Assembly: GCA_964449325.1 (NCBI GenBank)
Contig: CAYUYJ010000003.1
Coordinates: 62,001-126,000, forward strand
Reading direction: 5' to 3'
From: RGIG3002 sp964449325
GTDB taxonomy: Bacteria; Bacillota; Clostridia; Lachnospirales; Lachnospiraceae
Length of the DNA stretch: 64,000 nucleotides
Position 1 is the stretch's first letter. Each line of letters starts with the position of its first letter. Below, in pieces: positions 1 through 7,542 of the stretch. Position numbers and translations under genes: made by a program. Below the pieces are notes generated by a model. It was not told the DNA's origin. It did not search any database and was given only the letters and a program-made list of their open reading frames with translations.

Positions 1-1
1 A

Positions 2-310
2 TTAAAAAAAGCAATTGAAGCAGTTTTAAATGGTGAAAATTATATTCAGCCAAATTTGATTCCTGCATTGAATGCAAAATTAATGAATAGGGATAATGAT
101 AAAGATAAGATTGAACAATTAACAAAAAGAGAACTGGAAGTATTAATTAAAGTTGCAAATGGTATGTTTAATAAAGAAATTGCTTTATCTTTAAATATAA
201 GCGAACGAACTGTAAAAAATCATATTTCAAATATATTTAAAAAAATACAGGTTTCCGATAGAACGCAAGCTGCAGTATTTGCAATTAGAAATGATATTAT
301 TAAAGTTTAG
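2..310 (+). CDS. LuxR/NarL-type response regulator, C-terminal part (5' end outside window)
   Basis: The reading frame is open from the window edge, so the gene starts upstream and only about 102 residues are seen. The first ~20 residues look like the linker that follows a receiver domain (an AIEAVLNGENYI stretch). A GerE/LuxR helix-turn-helix follows, with the typical order LTKRELEVL, ANGMFNKEIA and LNISERTVKNHISNIFKK. Proteins of this class are phosphorylated by a sensor kinase and bind DNA as dimers. The kinase is not in the window, so the signal is unknown. A bidirectional terminator follows immediately. Confidence 0.85.
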   Translation, partial: LKKAIEAVLNGENYIQPNLIPALNAKLMNRDNDKDKIEQLTKRELEVLIKVANGMFNKEIALSLNISERTVKNHISNIFKKIQVSDRTQAAVFAIRNDIIKV

Positions 311-323
311 TATTATATATTTT

Positions 324-352
324 AAAGTGTCGCTAAAAAGCGACACTTTTTA
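324..352. terminator. Bidirectional intrinsic terminator
   Basis: An 11-bp perfect stem (AAAGTGTCGCT / AGCGACACTTT) with a 4-nt loop is flanked by A and T runs on both sides. It lies between the convergent response-regulator and hydrolase genes and should serve both. Confidence 0.85.
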
Positions 353-1102
353 GATAGAAAGTAAGAAATGGTTAATGTCATCGTACATCTTTTGTTGGTC
401 TTTTCCATATAGTCCATGATTTAAATCATCATATAAATTTAACTTACAATTTACTAATTCTTCTTTATATTTTTTTACGTCATCTAAATTTATAATTTCA
501 TCATTTTTTCCATGAATAATGAGTGTTGGATTTTGAAATTGTTTTGTTACTTCATATATTGGAAGTGTTTTTGCAATTCTAAAATAGTGTCCTCCCACAA
601 TATGATTTCCATTATCTACGTCTACATAATCAGGAATGTGATTTGTATCATATGTTGCTAACATACATTTTCCTATCTGAGCGTCTGTATTTAGAGATGC
701 TGCAGGAGCTAATAAAATTAATTTTTCAATAATATCATTATAATAACCTGCTAACATTCCTGCTATAACTCCACCTTGAGAGTGACCAATTAAATATATA
801 TCTGATACAAAATCTAATGTTCTTACATAACTTAAGATTGCAATTGCATCTTCTATCTCATTAAAGATATTCATATCAGAAAAATTTCCATCACTTTTTC
901 CATGTCCGTTAAAATCAAATCGAATGGTCGAAATATTTATCTCTTTGAGCATAGTAGAAATTGTTTGAAATACACTTCCTTCTTTATCATCAATATTTCC
1001 ACCAAATCCATGAAACATAATAGCAATAGGGCATTTCTTATCTGAAGCTTTTTCAAGTATACCTCTTAATATCAAACCATCCCTTGTTATTTTTACATTC
1101 AT
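350..1102 (-). CDS. Alpha/beta hydrolase, cinnamoyl/feruloyl-esterase-like
   Basis: The 250-residue cytoplasmic protein has a full alpha/beta hydrolase fold. Visible are an oxyanion-side HGFGG (31-35), DFNGHG, the nucleophile elbow GHSQGG with Ser108, Asp201 in HGKNDE, and His229 in DLNHG. Length, triad spacing and the LAPAASL and LPIYEV segments closely match the Lactobacillus cinnamoyl esterase LJ0536 (triad 106/197/225). Those enzymes split esters of hydroxycinnamic acids from plant polymers; the exact substrate here is inferred. It is monocistronic, transcribed convergently with the response regulator and away from the parS region. No signal peptide is seen, so it would act on imported esters. 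Confidence 0.85.
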   Translation of the reverse strand: MNVKITRDGLILRGILEKASDKKCPIAIMFHGFGGNIDDKEGSVFQTISTMLKEINISTIRFDFNGHGKSDGNFSDMNIFNEIEDAIAILSYVRTLDFVSDIYLIGHSQGGVIAGMLAGYYNDIIEKLILLAPAASLNTDAQIGKCMLATYDTNHIPDYVDVDNGNHIVGGHYFRIAKTLPIYEVTKQFQNPTLIIHGKNDEIINLDDVKKYKEELVNCKLNLYDDLNHGLYGKDQQKMYDDINHFLLSI

Positions 1103-1363
1103 TTTTTTCTCCGTACTTATTTATATTGTTTTGTTTATTATATCAATTTTAAATTATTAATTCTTATATTCTTCTTTCAAAAAAATTATATTGAAATTAA
1201 ATAGAAAAGATTCTTCTTTTATTCATTTAAAGTTTATTTTGTATTGAGTATATTATTATTATATGCTCTTATTGTTATTACTTTCAATAGAATAATTTCA
1301 GATTTAATAGTGATAAAGTATAGCTTTTTATTGACTATTTTGCTCAAAGACTATGTTAGTCAA

Positions 1364-1379
1364 TGTTTCACGTGAAACA
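1364..1379. promoter_or_regulatory. parS: parS site 1 (ParB-binding centromere)
   Basis: This is a perfect 16-bp palindrome TGTTTCACGTGAAACA, identical to the Bacillus parS consensus. ParB loads here as a CTP-dependent clamp and spreads, allowing ParA and SMC to segregate the origin region. Confidence 0.95.
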
Positions 1380-1412
1380 TTTTATCATATAAACAAGACA
1401 ACCCCAAAATAA

Positions 1413-1428
1413 TGTTTCACGTGAAACA
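1413..1428. promoter_or_regulatory. parS: parS site 2
   Basis: A second perfect copy of the 16-bp parS palindrome lies 49 bp (start to start) from the first. Both sit upstream of parA-parB. Confidence 0.95.
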
Positions 1429-1456
1429 TTAAACCCCAAGATATTGTAAACTAGCC

Positions 1457-1496
1457 CGTGAAACATTTTTAAACCAAGTTGGTCAACCGTGAAACA
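1457..1496. promoter_or_regulatory. Two parS half-sites
   Basis: The right half CGTGAAACA occurs at 1457-1465 and again at 1488-1496, each without a matching left arm. They are either decayed parS copies or weak auxiliary ParB contacts. Confidence 0.5.
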
Positions 1497-1614
1497 TACC
1501 TAAAAATAGCAAAAAACCAAGTATCTACAATAGAAAAAAGAAAGAAAATAACAAGAAATTACAATTACAAAGAAAATAAAATCTATAATATATATAGTAA
1601 ATAGAATCAAAAAG

Positions 1615-1623
1615 TGATATAAT
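1615..1623 (+). promoter_or_regulatory. Extended -10 promoter of parA-parB
   Basis: TG-A-TATAAT at 1615-1623 forms an extended -10 element about 80 bp before parA. No good -35 is visible 17 bp upstream, which is acceptable for extended -10 promoters. Confidence 0.5.
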
Positions 1624-1702
1624 CGAAGAAGTAAAACGTTGATAGAAAGTTAGAATTTCAAAAAAACGGATTGCAAAGAGAACGAAAGGTGAGTATATAT
1701 TA

Positions 1703-2470
1703 ATGGGAAGAATTATTGCAATCGCAAATCAAAAAGGCGGAGTAGGAAAGACTACAACATCTATAAACTTATCTGCATCACTTGCATTAAAAAATCAAAA
1801 GGTGTTAGTAATAGACACAGACCCCCAAGGAAATACAACCAGTGGTTTTGGAGTAGACAAGAATGATTTGGATAACACAATCTATGAATTGATTTTAGGT
1901 GAATGTTCTATTCATGACTGCTTGATAAGTAATGTAGTAGAAAATGTAGATTTAATTCCGTCGAATGTGAATTTGGCCGCAACGGAAATTGAATTAATTG
2001 GTGTGGATAAAAAAGAGTATATACTTAAAAATGAAGTGGACTGGATAAAAGATAAATATGATTTTATTATTATTGATTGTCCGCCTTCGTTGAATATGTT
2101 GACTATTAATGCAATGACAACAGCGAATTCTGTATTGGTTCCTATTCAATGTGAATATTATGCTTTGGAAGGTTTAAGTCAGTTAATTCATACAGTAAAT
2201 TTGGTAAAAGAAAGACTGAACCCTGAACTGGAAATGGAGGGTGTAGTATTTACTATGTATGATTCCAGAACAAATCTATCCATGCAGGTAGTAGAAAATG
2301 TTAAGAGTCATTTAAACCAGAGAGTATATCAGACAATTATTCCAAGAAATATAAGATTGGCAGAGGCACCAAGTTATGGAATGCCAATCAGTTCATATGA
2401 TCCAAGGTCAGCCGGTGCAGAAGCATATATGCTATTGGCAGAAGAAGTAATTAATAGAAAGGATGAATAG
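1703..2470 (+). CDS. parA: Chromosome-partition ATPase ParA/Soj
   Basis: The 255-residue protein is a MinD/ParA-family ATPase. It has the deviant Walker A KGGVGKTT (11-18), Walker A' DTDPQGN (38-44) and a Walker B region IIIDCPPSL near 120. ATP-bound ParA dimers coat the nucleoid and are removed by ParB-parS complexes, which moves origins apart; in Bacillus the protein also controls DnaA and sporulation. The AAAGGTGA ribosome binding site supports the start. It is 3 bp upstream of parB and clearly in one operon with it. Length and all motifs are normal. Confidence 0.96.
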   Translation: MGRIIAIANQKGGVGKTTTSINLSASLALKNQKVLVIDTDPQGNTTSGFGVDKNDLDNTIYELILGECSIHDCLISNVVENVDLIPSNVNLAATEIELIGVDKKEYILKNEVDWIKDKYDFIIIDCPPSLNMLTINAMTTANSVLVPIQCEYYALEGLSQLIHTVNLVKERLNPELEMEGVVFTMYDSRTNLSMQVVENVKSHLNQRVYQTIIPRNIRLAEAPSYGMPISSYDPRSAGAEAYMLLAEEVINRKDE

Positions 2471-2473
2471 AAT

Positions 2474-3385
2474 ATGGCAGCAAGAGGGTTAGGAAAAGGT
2501 CTGGATTCTTTAATTCCTAATGCGGTTGGAGAATCTAAGAATACAAAAAAAGTGAGTTCGGCAACTCAAAATAAAAAAGAGGAATCTGCCACACCGGATA
2601 CAGTAGTTAAAATTACAATGGTTGAACCAAATAGGGAGCAGCCACGAAAAAATTTTGATGAAGATGCATTGATGGAATTAGCGGAGTCTATTAAACAGTT
2701 TGGATTATTACAGCCTATTCTTGTTCAGGATAGAAAAGACCATTACGAAATCATTGCAGGTGAACGTAGATGGCGTGCTGCAAAACTGGCAGGGTTAAAG
2801 GAAGTACCTGTTATTATTAAGAATCTTACAGAGCAGGAAATTGTTGAAATTTCATTAATTGAGAATATCCAAAGGGAGAACCTGAATCCGATTGAAGAAG
2901 CACAAGCATATAAAAGATTATTGAATGAATTTAATCTAAAACAGGATGAAGTGGCAGAACGTGTTTCCAAGAGTAGAACTGCGGTAACAAATTCCATGCG
3001 TCTTTTAAAATTGTGTGATGAAGTTCAACAAATGGTTATTAATGAAATGATTACAACCGGGCATGCAAGAGCTCTCTTGGCAATTGAAGATGCAGAGCAG
3101 CAGTATTCTGTTGCACAGAGAATTTTTGATGAAAAGCTAAGTGTACGGGATGTGGAAAAGCTTGTAAAGAATCTTAATAAACCGGAAAAACCAAAGAAAG
3201 AAGAAAATAAAACTTTAGAGGTTATTTATAGTGATATTGAGGAAAAACTGAAACAAGCATTGAGTACAAAGGTAGCAGTAAGTTCAAAGGGAAACGGGGC
3301 AGGTAAAATCGAAATCGAATTTTATAGTCATGATGATTTGGACAGACTTGTGGACGGACTTAGCAGATTATCATTTGATAAATAA
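2474..3385 (+). CDS. parB: Chromosome-partition CTPase ParB/Spo0J
   Basis: The 303-residue ParB has the conserved N-terminal GLGKGLDSLIP box, which stimulates ParA, and the CTP-binding motifs GERRWRA (96-102) and ENIQRENL (130-137). A KorB-type helix-turn-helix lies around 150-195 and a charged linker leads to the C-terminal dimerisation domain. It binds the parS palindromes upstream and slides as a CTP clamp. The linker (about 215-240) is rich in Lys/Glu, as is usual. It is co-transcribed with parA. Confidence 0.96.
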   Translation: MAARGLGKGLDSLIPNAVGESKNTKKVSSATQNKKEESATPDTVVKITMVEPNREQPRKNFDEDALMELAESIKQFGLLQPILVQDRKDHYEIIAGERRWRAAKLAGLKEVPVIIKNLTEQEIVEISLIENIQRENLNPIEEAQAYKRLLNEFNLKQDEVAERVSKSRTAVTNSMRLLKLCDEVQQMVINEMITTGHARALLAIEDAEQQYSVAQRIFDEKLSVRDVEKLVKNLNKPEKPKKEENKTLEVIYSDIEEKLKQALSTKVAVSSKGNGAGKIEIEFYSHDDLDRLVDGLSRLSFDK

Positions 3386-3447
3386 TGTACAGTTATAGAA
3401 ACAGAAAAGTAACAAAAAACAGATTATAAAGAACAGAAAGGATAAAT

Positions 3448-3963
3448 ATGTCCAGCGAATTTTTTAACAGCATAGGTCTTGGCGGAGTTGACATTGGTTA
3501 TTTCATATTAGGAATTGCAATAATTTGTTTGATTTTTATGATTGTAACAATCGTGCAAATCGCTAAGATAAATAAACTGAAAAAGAAATATGAGAAATTC
3601 ATGCAGGGGAAAGATGCAAAAAGTTTGGAAAAAGATATTATCGGGTTGTATGAAGATAATAAATTTTTGAAAACAACTGTAGATAAAAATAAGCATGATA
3701 TTAGAAAATTATATAAAAATATGGAATCAACATTCCAGAAAATCGGAATTGTAAAGTACGATGCTTTTCAACAAATGGGTGGAAAATTAAGTTTTAGCCT
3801 AGCTCTTTTAAATGAAAATAATGATGGGTTTATTTTAAATTCCGTACATAGCAGTGAAGGGTGCTATTCATATACAAAAGAGGTGAAAGCGGGTGAATGT
3901 TCCATTTCATTAGGAGAAGAAGAACAGAAAGCCTTAGATATGGCAATGGGGATAAATGAATAA
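3448..3963 (+). CDS. DUF4446 membrane-anchored protein
   Basis: The 171-residue protein has one N-terminal transmembrane helix (about 15-40), a basic/coiled-coil stretch (40-90) and a compact C-terminal domain containing FQQMGGKLSFSLALLNENNDGFILNSV-like sequence typical of DUF4446. The family commonly follows spo0J in Clostridia and Bacilli; its biochemical role is not known. Operon position suggests a link to partition or division at the membrane, which is inference only. Confidence 0.8.
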   Translation: MSSEFFNSIGLGGVDIGYFILGIAIICLIFMIVTIVQIAKINKLKKKYEKFMQGKDAKSLEKDIIGLYEDNKFLKTTVDKNKHDIRKLYKNMESTFQKIGIVKYDAFQQMGGKLSFSLALLNENNDGFILNSVHSSEGCYSYTKEVKAGECSISLGEEEQKALDMAMGINE

Positions 3964-3986
3964 TTAGTAAAGCAGGTGAAACACAA

Positions 3987-5042
3987 ATGAAGTTATGTAA
4001 ACTAGATGATGTTAGACAGAATTGTGTATTAGCAAAGCCGGTTATGACATTTGAATATAAAGTCTTGCTGGCAGAGGGAACAGTGCTTCGACCGGAATAT
4101 ATTGAAAAATTAAAAGATATGGGTATAACAGAAGTTTATATTGAAGAAGAAAGAATATTAGATACCCATGAAGTAGCAATATTAAAAAAGGACATTGAAA
4201 ATGATGTAAAATCAAAAATCAAAACCGTATTGGAAAAACATACGTATAGCAATAATGAAGAATTAGTAACTCTAAATAGTGCGGCAGAGGATGTTATTTC
4301 TAATATTCTGGAGGAAGATAAGGTAGTTGAGCAGGTATTTGATATTAGAGAAAGAAGCTCTGATTTGTATGAACATTCTTTAAATCTTTGTTCCTTAGCT
4401 GTATTAACGGCTGTGAAGCTTGGGCTTTCTAAAGATGAGGTTCATGATATTGGTGTAGGATGCCTTTTACATGATATAGGACTTCGCTATTTGACAATCA
4501 AATATTCAAATCATAATCCGGATACAATGTCAGATGTAGAAAAGGCAGAATATAAAAAGCATCCGGTTTATGGATATACTGCATTAAAGAATGAAACATG
4601 GATTTCAGAAAAAGTGAAGAATATTATTCTTTATCATCATGAAAGAATGGATGGTTCCGGTTACCCTTTAAAAGCAACAGATATTCCGGTAGAGTGTAAA
4701 ATTGTAAATGTATGTGATGCTTTTGATGAGAGAATTTGTGGTATCGGTTGTGAAAGAATAAAAGTACATGAAGCAATAGAATATTTAAAGAACTTTAAAA
4801 ATATAAAATTTGATGGTAAAATAGTAGACGCATTTTTAGATTTTACAGCTGTTTATCCGGCAGGTTCTATGGTAAAAACAAGTGAAGGTGAAGTTGGAAT
4901 TGTAATGCGTCAAAATAAAGATTTCCCGGACAAGCCGGTGATTAAAATTGTACGTGATAAAGTGGGAAATCAGATTTTAGGCGATATGGTAAAAGATTTG
5001 TCAGATGTTGATAATGTTTATATTGAAGATGTTTTAGATTAG
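3987..5042 (+). CDS. HD-GYP domain phosphodiesterase-like protein
   Basis: The 351-residue cytoplasmic protein has an N-terminal DUF3391-like segment (1-120) and then an HD-GYP domain. The metal-binding HD is at 162-163 (LLHDIG), a conserved HP follows at 192-193, and the signature HHERMDGSGYP lies at 217-227. Family members hydrolyse c-di-GMP or related dinucleotides using a bimetal centre. The usual DxxDALT motif is degenerate here (VCDAFDER), but the metal ligands look complete. There is no membrane segment or receiver domain, so the input signal is unclear. It sits between DUF4446 and serS with gaps of 23 and 16 bp, probably one transcript. Confidence 0.85.
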   Translation: MKLCKLDDVRQNCVLAKPVMTFEYKVLLAEGTVLRPEYIEKLKDMGITEVYIEEERILDTHEVAILKKDIENDVKSKIKTVLEKHTYSNNEELVTLNSAAEDVISNILEEDKVVEQVFDIRERSSDLYEHSLNLCSLAVLTAVKLGLSKDEVHDIGVGCLLHDIGLRYLTIKYSNHNPDTMSDVEKAEYKKHPVYGYTALKNETWISEKVKNIILYHHERMDGSGYPLKATDIPVECKIVNVCDAFDERICGIGCERIKVHEAIEYLKNFKNIKFDGKIVDAFLDFTAVYPAGSMVKTSEGEVGIVMRQNKDFPDKPVIKIVRDKVGNQILGDMVKDLSDVDNVYIEDVLD

Positions 5043-5058
5043 GAATGGAGGAGAAAAC

Positions 5059-6336
5059 ATGATAGACATTAAATTTTTGAGAGAAAATCCTGAAGTAGTA
5101 AAAGAGAATATTAAGAAAAAATTTCAGGATAAAAAACTTCCTTTAGTTGATGAAGTAATTGAACTGGATGCAGAAAGCAGAAAAGCAAAACAGGAAGCAG
5201 ACGAGCTTCGTGCAAATCGCAATAAGATTTCAAAAGAAATCGGTGCTCTGATGGGACAGGGCAAAAAAGAGGAAGCAGAAGCAAAAAAAGCAGAAGTTGC
5301 TGCAAACTCCAAGAGATTGGAAGAATTAGAACAGAAGGAAACAGAACTGGAAGAGAAAATCAAGAAAATTATGATGACAATTCCAAATATTATTGATCCT
5401 ACTGTTCCGATTGGAAAAGATGACAGCCAAAATGTGGAAATAAAAAAATACGGTGAACCGGTAGTACCTGATTTTGAAGTACCTTATCATACCGATATTA
5501 TGGAAAAATTAAATGGTATTGATCTGGACAGTGCAAGAAAAGTAGCCGGAAACGGATTCTATTATCTGATGGGAGATATTGCAAGACTTCACTCAGCAGT
5601 TATTTCCTATGCAAGAGATTTTATGATTGAAAGAGGATTTACCTATTGTGTGCCGCCGTTTATGATTCGCAGCAGTGTTGTGACAGGTGTTATGAGTTTT
5701 GATGAAATGGATGCCATGATGTATAAAATAGAGGGTGAAGATTTATATTTAATCGGTACTTCGGAGCATTCTATGATTGGTAAATTCATTGATACGATTA
5801 TCCCGGAAGAAAACCTTCCTCAGACACTAACAAGCTACTCACCTTGCTTTAGAAAAGAAAAAGGCGCTCATGGTCTGGAGGAAAGAGGAGTTTATCGTAT
5901 TCATCAGTTTGAAAAACAAGAAATGATTGTTGTTTGTAAACCGGAAGAATCAAAAATGTGGTTCGATAAATTATGGCAGAATACGGTAGATTTATTCCGT
6001 TCCATGGATATTCCGGTAAGAACAATTGAATGCTGTTCCGGTGATTTGGCAGATTTGAAAGTTAAATCTTATGATGTGGAAGCATGGTCTCCCAGACAGA
6101 AAAAATATTTTGAAGTGGGAAGCTGTTCTAATTTAGGTGATGCACAGGCAAGAAGATTAAAAATCCGTGTGAATGGTGAAAACGGAAAATATTTTGCACA
6201 TACACTAAATAATACGGTTGTTGCACCGCCCAGAATGTTAATTGCTTTCTTGGAAAATAATTTGCAGGAAGACGGTTCCATCAGAATACCGGAAGTTCTT
6301 CAGCCGTATATGGGTGGAAAGACTGTTATCAAATAA
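5059..6336 (+). CDS. serS: Serine--tRNA ligase
   Basis: The 425-residue class II aminoacyl-tRNA synthetase charges tRNA-Ser (and tRNA-Sec where present). The N-terminal antiparallel coiled coil (about 27-105) grips the long variable arm of tRNA-Ser. The catalytic core shows motif 2 around SPCFRKEKGAHG and FEKQEM, and motif 3 around SCSNLGDAQARR near the C-terminus. Length is normal for bacterial SerRS. The GGAGGAG ribosome binding site supports the start. No T-box leader precedes it; it reads through from the upstream genes. Confidence 0.97.
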   Translation: MIDIKFLRENPEVVKENIKKKFQDKKLPLVDEVIELDAESRKAKQEADELRANRNKISKEIGALMGQGKKEEAEAKKAEVAANSKRLEELEQKETELEEKIKKIMMTIPNIIDPTVPIGKDDSQNVEIKKYGEPVVPDFEVPYHTDIMEKLNGIDLDSARKVAGNGFYYLMGDIARLHSAVISYARDFMIERGFTYCVPPFMIRSSVVTGVMSFDEMDAMMYKIEGEDLYLIGTSEHSMIGKFIDTIIPEENLPQTLTSYSPCFRKEKGAHGLEERGVYRIHQFEKQEMIVVCKPEESKMWFDKLWQNTVDLFRSMDIPVRTIECCSGDLADLKVKSYDVEAWSPRQKKYFEVGSCSNLGDAQARRLKIRVNGENGKYFAHTLNNTVVAPPRMLIAFLENNLQEDGSIRIPEVLQPYMGGKTVIK

Positions 6337-6407
6337 AAAAGGGAAATATTTCCAAAAAGAAAAACAGTATTATTCGATACAATAAAAGATGGAAAGAGGT
6401 GATATTT

Positions 6408-7292
6408 TTGCATAAATTCATGAGAGCAATCGGGTTTTCAAAGCTTCATGACAGAAAACAGTTACAGGCATTGATTACGGATGTTGTAGCTAATGCAGAT
6501 GAGCGTAAATATACAACAAAGGAAGATGAAGTTACAATTGCGGAATTTTGCAAAGATTTCGCCGAAAACATGGGAATTGCAGTATGTGGTGAATTTGATG
6601 GGGATGATAAATTCACATATGATTATTATTATCCTTATATACGCGGTACGGGAATCAGTTCCAGAGAGGATGTTTCTGTAGAACGTCATGCGGCGACAGA
6701 GTCCTTTGCCGGAATTTGTGATGATATAAAGGTTGGTGTTTCCTTAATTTTTTACTTACAGGATATGATTACTTATATCAAAGCAAAAAATCTTGGAAAG
6801 CTTCCCGTTCGTGGCACTACACTTACTTTGTCCGGACTTTCTACACAAGGCACGATTATGATGCCGATTATGAAAAATGAGCAGCAGAAGAAGAAAACAA
6901 AAAAAGATGCTACGAACAGAAATCATCTGATTGCAGCAGCAAGAAGAGGTGACGAAGACGCTATTGAAACTCTGACTTTGGAGGATATGGATATGTATAC
7001 AATTATATCCAAAAGAATTCAAAAGGAAGATGTATTCAGTCTTGTAGATACTTACTTTATGCCTTATGGTGTAGAATGTGACCAGTATTCAGTGCTTGGT
7101 GAAATTACAGATTGTCACCTGACCAAAAATAAAATTACCGGCGAAGAAATTTATATATTAACAATTAACTGTAATGAATTGACATTTGACGTTTGTATTA
7201 ATATAATAGATTTGTTTGGTGAACCACAAATCGGACGTCGTTTTAAAGGAACAGTCTGGTTGCAGGGCTTCATCAATTATCCCGATTTTTAA
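6408..7292 (+). CDS. DUF3881-like protein of unknown function
   Basis: This soluble protein of about 294 residues resembles DUF3881, a family restricted to Clostridia and often found near serS and tRNA genes. I start it at TTG 6408 (MHKFMRAIGF) because the AGAGG at 6394-6398 lies 9 nt upstream. The alternative GTG at 6399 would abut the Shine-Dalgarno. There is a Lys/Gln-rich hinge near residue 165 (EQQKKKTKK), after which the C-terminal half looks like a compact beta domain. No catalytic motif is recognisable. It lies downstream of serS and upstream of a hairpin and tRNA-Arg. Confidence 0.7.
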   Translation: MHKFMRAIGFSKLHDRKQLQALITDVVANADERKYTTKEDEVTIAEFCKDFAENMGIAVCGEFDGDDKFTYDYYYPYIRGTGISSREDVSVERHAATESFAGICDDIKVGVSLIFYLQDMITYIKAKNLGKLPVRGTTLTLSGLSTQGTIMMPIMKNEQQKKKTKKDATNRNHLIAAARRGDEDAIETLTLEDMDMYTIISKRIQKEDVFSLVDTYFMPYGVECDQYSVLGEITDCHLTKNKITGEEIYILTINCNELTFDVCINIIDLFGEPQIGRRFKGTVWLQGFINYPDF

Positions 7293-7303
7293 AAACTGAA
7301 AAT

Positions 7304-7323
7304 ACCGCCGTTTTAACGGCGGT
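7304..7323 (+). terminator. GC-rich hairpin after the DUF3881-like gene
   Basis: The stem ACCGCCGTT / AACGGCGGT has a minimal loop and no strong U-run. It may be a weak terminator or an RNA-processing hairpin immediately 5' of the tRNA. Confidence 0.55.
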
Positions 7324-7329
7324 TGATGA

Positions 7330-7401
7330 GCTTCCATAGTTAAATGGATATAACAGACCCCTCCTAAGGGTCAGTTGTAGGTTCGATTCCTACTGGGAGC
7401 A
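7330..7401 (+). tRNA. tRNA-Arg (anticodon CCU)
   Basis: A complete 72-nt cloverleaf is present. The acceptor GCTTCCA pairs with TGGGAGC with one T-G wobble. The anticodon arm is GACCC-CTCCTAA-GGGTC with CCT at 34-36, reading AGG codons, and the T arm GTAGG-TTCGATT-CCTAC is canonical. The discriminator is A and CCA is not encoded. Its 3' end recurs at 60.9 kb, so it may be an integration target. Confidence 0.95.
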
Positions 7402-7424
7402 TTCGCGTAAGGCACAAGCCACGT

Positions 7425-7518
7425 AAAATAATAGAGAGACATATATGAGCTTGCTCATGAGTATGTCTCTCTATTATTTTATGGGGCGACGCCCCGCGAC
7501 GAAGGAAGCTTTGCTTCC
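7425..7518. repeat. Cluster of three hairpins downstream of tRNA-Arg
   Basis: A perfect 19-bp inverted repeat (7425-7443 with 7462-7480) encloses a small inner hairpin (ATGAG/CTCAT). It is followed by GGGGC-GAC-GCCCC (7483-7495) and GGAAGC-N3-GCTTCC (7504-7518). The first has A and T runs on its two flanks and could terminate in both directions. The set resembles a palindromic extragenic repeat or MITE-like unit. Confidence 0.7.
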
Positions 7519-7542
7519 GAGTTGCGTATGGCTTGCAGGGTA

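Larger units (their letters stand above)
1103..1702. other. 600-bp AT-rich intergenic region with the centromere (parS) cluster
   Basis: No open frame is seen here. The region holds two perfect parS palindromes, two further parS half-sites and an extended -10 promoter for parA. I looked for clusters of DnaA boxes (TTATCCACA) and saw none, so it is a partition locus near, but not demonstrably at, oriC. Confidence 0.7.

Noticed and set aside
1103..1702. Possible replication origin
   Set aside because: parS and parAB suggest proximity to oriC, but no DnaA-box cluster or dnaA/dnaN gene is present.
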